In this document: one piece after another, positions 5,627-7,840 of the stretch
How positions within the stretch are numbered: position 1 is the first letter of the stretch
How the letters are laid out: the number at the start of each line of letters is the position of its first letter
Assembly: GCA_023388955.1 (NCBI GenBank)
Contig: JAEWFH010000072.1
Span: 1 to 7,840 of the forward strand
Length of the DNA stretch: 7,840 nucleotides
From: Pseudomonadota bacterium
Lineage (GTDB): Bacteria > Pseudomonadota > Gammaproteobacteria > Xanthomonadales > Xanthomonadaceae
Reading direction: 5' to 3'
The notes under the pieces: model-generated
The model's input: the letters and a program-made list of their open reading frames with translations, nothing else
What the model was told of the DNA's origin: nothing
Database searches by the model: none
Position numbers and translations under genes: made by a program

Positions 5627-5689
5627 CCTCACCCTGGCCCTGCTCCGCGCCCGTCCTCACCCCGGCCCTCTCCCGCGAGCGGGAGAGGG
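5627..5689. repeat. REP-like GC-rich intergenic element
   Basis: Two copies of a CCTCACCC-(C/T)GGCCCT(C/G) unit (5627-5642 and 5655-5670, 14 of 16 equal, 28 bp apart) lead into a perfect 11-bp hairpin. The pattern 'CCTCACCCC..CCCTCTCCC..GGGAGAGGG' is a widespread type of dispersed intergenic repeat in GC-rich proteobacteria (recalled, not searched). It separates the tkt end from the blaI promoter. Confidence 0.55.
5666..5689 (-). terminator. Perfect 11-bp hairpin after tkt
   Basis: CCCTCTCCCGC (5666-5676) and GCGGGAGAGGG (5679-5689) pair perfectly around GA. The hairpin begins 13 bases beyond the tkt stop codon in the direction of tkt transcription. No run of U follows, so it is not a standard intrinsic terminator; it may stop transcription weakly, protect the 3' end, or insulate the blaI promoter from tkt read-through. 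It is the core of the repeat above. Confidence 0.45.
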
Positions 5690-5702
5690 GGAAGAGCGGG
5701 TG

Positions 5703-7724
5703 TCAGAGGGCGCGGGCGGCCTCAATGACCTTGGCGACGGTGAAGCCGAAGTGCTTGAACAGGTCCCCGGCGGGGGCGCTGGCGCCGAAGCGGTCGATGC
5801 CGATCACCGCGCCGTCCAGGCCGACGTACTTGCGCCAGAAGTCGGAGACGCCGGCCTCGATGGCCACGCGCTTGCGGCAGGCCTTCGGCAGCACCGATTC
5901 GCGGTAGGCCTCGTCCTGGCGGTCGAACACATCGGTGGACGGCATGGACACCACGCGGACCGAATCACCCAGCTCCTGCGCCGCCTGCATCGTCAGCCCG
6001 ACTTCGGAGCCGGTGGCGATCAGGATGATCTCCGGCTCGCCCGCCGAGTCTTTCAGCACGTAGCCGCCGCGGACGATGTCCGCCACCTGCCCCTCGTCGC
6101 GCTGCTGCGGATCCAGGTTCTGGCGCGAGAACACCAGACAGCTCGGACCCTCCGCGCGCTCGACCGCAGCCTTCCAGGCCACGGCGGATTCGACCGCGTC
6201 GCACGGGCGCCACACGTCGTTGTGGGGGATGTAGCGCAGGCTGGCCAGGTGCTCGATGGGCTGGTGCGTGGGGCCGTCCTCGCCCAGGCCGATCGAGTCG
6301 TGGGTGTAGACGTGGACCGCGCGCGCCCCCATCAGCGCGCTCATGCGCACCGCGTTGCGGGCGTAGTCTGAGAACACCAGGAACGTCGCGTCGTACGGGA
6401 TGAAGCCGCCATGCAGGGCCAGGCCGTTGCTGATGGCGCTCATGGCGAACTCGCGCACGCCGAAGTAGATGTAGTTGGCGTCCGGGTCGGTGCTGGCGAC
6501 GGTCTTGCTGCCGCTCCACAGGGTCAGGTTGGAGCCGGCCAGGTCGGCCGAGCCGCCTACCAGCTCGGGCAGGCGCGGCGCGTAGGCTTCGATCGCCATC
6601 TGCGAGGCCTTGCGCGAGGCGACCTTCGGACCCTCGGCCTGGAGCTTCGCGATGTACTGGTCCGCGTGGGCTGCGAAGCCGTCCGGCAGCTCGCCGCGCA
6701 TGCGGCGCTCGAACTCGGCGGCCTGCTCCGGGAAGGCTTCGCGGTAGGCCGCCATTGCCTGGTTCCAGGCCTCCTCGCGCTCACGCCCGGCGCCGGTCGC
6801 GTTCCAGGCGTCCTGGATGTCCTGCGGAACATGGAAGGGCTCGTGCTCCCAGCACAGGCCGGTGCGGCAGGCGGCGATGTCCTCCAGGCCCAGCGGCGCG
6901 CCGTGGCTGGATTCCTTGCCCGCGTGCTTGGGCGAGCCGTAGCCGATGGTGGTGCGGCAGCAGATCAGGGTCGGCCTGTCACTGCAGGCAAGCGCCTGCT
7001 CAATCCCGGCCTTGATCGACTCCGGGTCGTGCCCATCGACGCCGCGCACCACGTTCCAGCCGTAGGCCTCGAAGCGTGCCGGGGTGTCGTCGGTGAACCA
7101 GCCGGCGACGTTGCCGTCGATGCTGATGCTGTTGTCGTCCCAGAACGCCACCAGCTTGTTCAGCCCCCAGGTACCGGCCAGCGACGCCGCCTCGTGGCTG
7201 ATGCCTTCCATCAGGCAGCCGTCGCCCGCGAGGCAGTAAATGCGATGGTCGACGAGATCGTCGCCAAGGCGTGCATTGAGCAGCCGCTCCGCGAGCGCCA
7301 TACCGACGGCGTTCGCGATGCCCTGCCCGAGCGGGCCGGTCGTGGTTTCGATGCCGGCCGCATGGCCGAACTCGGGGTGCCCGGCCGTCTTCGAGCCGAG
7401 CTGGCGGAAATTCTGGATCTGCCCGATGTCCATCCCCGGATAGCCGGTGAGATAGAGCAGCGAGTAAAGCAGCATCGAACCGTGTCCGGCCGAGAGCACG
7501 AACCGGTCGCGGTCGGGCCAGTCGGGATCGGCCGGATCGAAGCGGAGCGCTTCGGTGAAGAGCACAGTCGCCACGTCCGCCATGCCCATCGGCATACCCG
7601 GATGGCCTGAATTCGCCTTTTGGACGGCGTCCATGGCGAGCGCGCGGATGGCGTTCGCCATCTCCCGCGTCGTCTCCTGCGCACTGGCCGAAGCCCCCGG
7701 ATTCGTGTCTTGCGCCTCGCCCAT
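5703..7724 (-). CDS. tkt: Transketolase
   Basis: A 673-residue thiamine-diphosphate enzyme that moves two-carbon units between ketose and aldose phosphates in the non-oxidative pentose phosphate pathway; cytoplasmic homodimer. E. coli TktA has 663 residues. Motifs in order: LANAIRAL-like start and SGHPGMPMG with catalytic His41; His81 in SAGHGS; ThDP/metal motif GDGCLMEG (Asp168) with metal ligand Asn198 in DDNSISIDG; His274 in SHGAPLG; the pyrimidine domain with the key cofactor glutamate Glu425 in FGVREFAMSA; Phe451-Tyr454 in FSDYARN; phosphate/substrate-binding His487 in GEDGPTHQPIEH; then the C-terminal domain from about 560 (ILIATGSEV). All key residues are present. ATG 7724 was preferred: AAGGA lies 10 bases upstream, while ATG 7778 (18 residues earlier) has no ribosome site. 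Even so, the N-terminus is about 15 residues longer than E. coli. Monocistronic as far as visible. Confidence 0.97.
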   Translation of the reverse strand: MGEAQDTNPGASASAQETTREMANAIRALAMDAVQKANSGHPGMPMGMADVATVLFTEALRFDPADPDWPDRDRFVLSAGHGSMLLYSLLYLTGYPGMDIGQIQNFRQLGSKTAGHPEFGHAAGIETTTGPLGQGIANAVGMALAERLLNARLGDDLVDHRIYCLAGDGCLMEGISHEAASLAGTWGLNKLVAFWDDNSISIDGNVAGWFTDDTPARFEAYGWNVVRGVDGHDPESIKAGIEQALACSDRPTLICCRTTIGYGSPKHAGKESSHGAPLGLEDIAACRTGLCWEHEPFHVPQDIQDAWNATGAGREREEAWNQAMAAYREAFPEQAAEFERRMRGELPDGFAAHADQYIAKLQAEGPKVASRKASQMAIEAYAPRLPELVGGSADLAGSNLTLWSGSKTVASTDPDANYIYFGVREFAMSAISNGLALHGGFIPYDATFLVFSDYARNAVRMSALMGARAVHVYTHDSIGLGEDGPTHQPIEHLASLRYIPHNDVWRPCDAVESAVAWKAAVERAEGPSCLVFSRQNLDPQQRDEGQVADIVRGGYVLKDSAGEPEIILIATGSEVGLTMQAAQELGDSVRVVSMPSTDVFDRQDEAYRESVLPKACRKRVAIEAGVSDFWRKYVGLDGAVIGIDRFGASAPAGDLFKHFGFTVAKVIEAARAL

Positions 7725-7734
7725 GCTCGCCCGT

Positions 7735-7739
7735 TCCTT
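7735..7739 (-). promoter_or_regulatory. Ribosome binding site of tkt
   Basis: AAGGA on the minus strand lies 10 bases before ATG 7724, a slightly long but usable spacing. The in-frame ATG at 7778 has only C/G-rich sequence upstream, so this site favours the shorter protein. Confidence 0.5.
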
Positions 7740-7796
7740 CCAGAGTACCCGGCCACCCGCCGGAGTGTTGCGGGACATTTAACGGCCGGGGAGGCC

Positions 7797-7832
7797 CCCG
7801 TCTACCGCGCCGAACCGCACGCGCCAGACGGG
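7797..7832. other. Possible stem-loop upstream of tkt
   Basis: CCCGTCT (7797-7803) and AGACGGG (7826-7832) form a perfect 7-bp stem with a 22-base loop. It lies 72 bases or more upstream of the tkt start, in the last stretch of the window, where I see no gene. It could be the end of an upstream gene's transcript or part of the tkt control region; I see no convincing tkt promoter. Confidence 0.3.
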
Positions 7833-7840
7833 CGCAGCAC

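Noticed and set aside
5565..5660. ATG 5660 as the start of the BlaI-family protein
   Set aside because: It would translate across the TTGACA promoter and both operators, and add 32 residues absent from the family.
5091..6371. 426-residue plus-strand open frame
   Set aside because: It runs across the M56 start, the repressor, the promoter region and tkt on the opposite strand, so it cannot be a separate gene given those clear features.
6411..7610. 399-residue plus-strand open frame opposite transketolase
   Set aside because: Antisense to a clear tkt gene; no domain and no signals of its own.
1..7840. CRISPR arrays, tRNA, rRNA, insertion sequences, attachment sites
   Set aside because: No regularly spaced repeats, cloverleaf, transposase or terminal inverted repeats were seen on either strand.

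Overview
The window is GC-rich throughout and densely packed, with six complete-looking genes and one gene (the first) whose upstream region is cut off. Long open frames antisense to real genes, strong G/C third-position bias, and the family mix (S1/P1 nuclease, DUF3391 HD-GYP protein, EAL protein with degenerate GGDEF, BlaI/M56-TonB pair, bacterial transketolase) suggest a gammaproteobacterium of the Xanthomonadaceae/Lysobacteraceae type (Lysobacter, Luteimonas, Stenotrophomonas, Xanthomonas relatives). That assignment is inference from protein style, not from a marker gene.

Layout. 14-838 (+): exported S1/P1-type zinc nuclease. 852-1334 (-): OsmC-family peroxide/redox protein, converging on the nuclease gene with a 13-bp gap. 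1335-1551: divergent intergenic region holding an 18-bp perfect palindrome in the osmC-like leader and a striking sigma-28 (FliA)-like promoter pointing towards the next genes. 1552-2757 and 2754-4016 (+): a two-gene, translationally coupled cyclic-di-GMP unit, an HD-GYP protein whose HD histidine is a leucine, followed by an EAL phosphodiesterase with a ruined GGDEF domain. 4013-5206 and 5193-5564 (-): an M56 (BlaR1-like) membrane metallopeptidase ending in a TonB C-terminal domain, preceded in the same transcript by its BlaI/MecI-family repressor. The EAL and M56 genes converge and share their stop codons inside one CTAG palindrome. 5565-5702: a compact control region with a TTGACA promoter and two identical-format dyads (TTAC-N4-GTAA, 30 bp apart) that look like BlaI operators, then a GC-rich repeat-type hairpin. 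5703-7724 (-): transketolase. 7725-7840: its leader and a possible stem-loop, no further gene visible.

How the parts work together. The HD-GYP/EAL pair would lower or sense c-di-GMP; the FliA-like promoter, if real, would place it in the flagellar regulon. The BlaI/M56-TonB pair looks like a self-contained sense-and-derepress circuit: a membrane protease with a non-beta-lactam extracytoplasmic domain that would cleave a repressor bound to its own promoter. No beta-lactamase or other obvious target is next to it. The nuclease, OsmC protein and transketolase are ordinary housekeeping or accessory genes with no evident link to these two circuits. I see no mobile element, CRISPR array, tRNA or rRNA. 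Nothing here is clearly a wholly new system; the best candidates for a second look are the FliA-like promoter, the HD-to-LD substitution next to an intact EAL domain, and the twin operators controlling the BlaI/M56-TonB pair.
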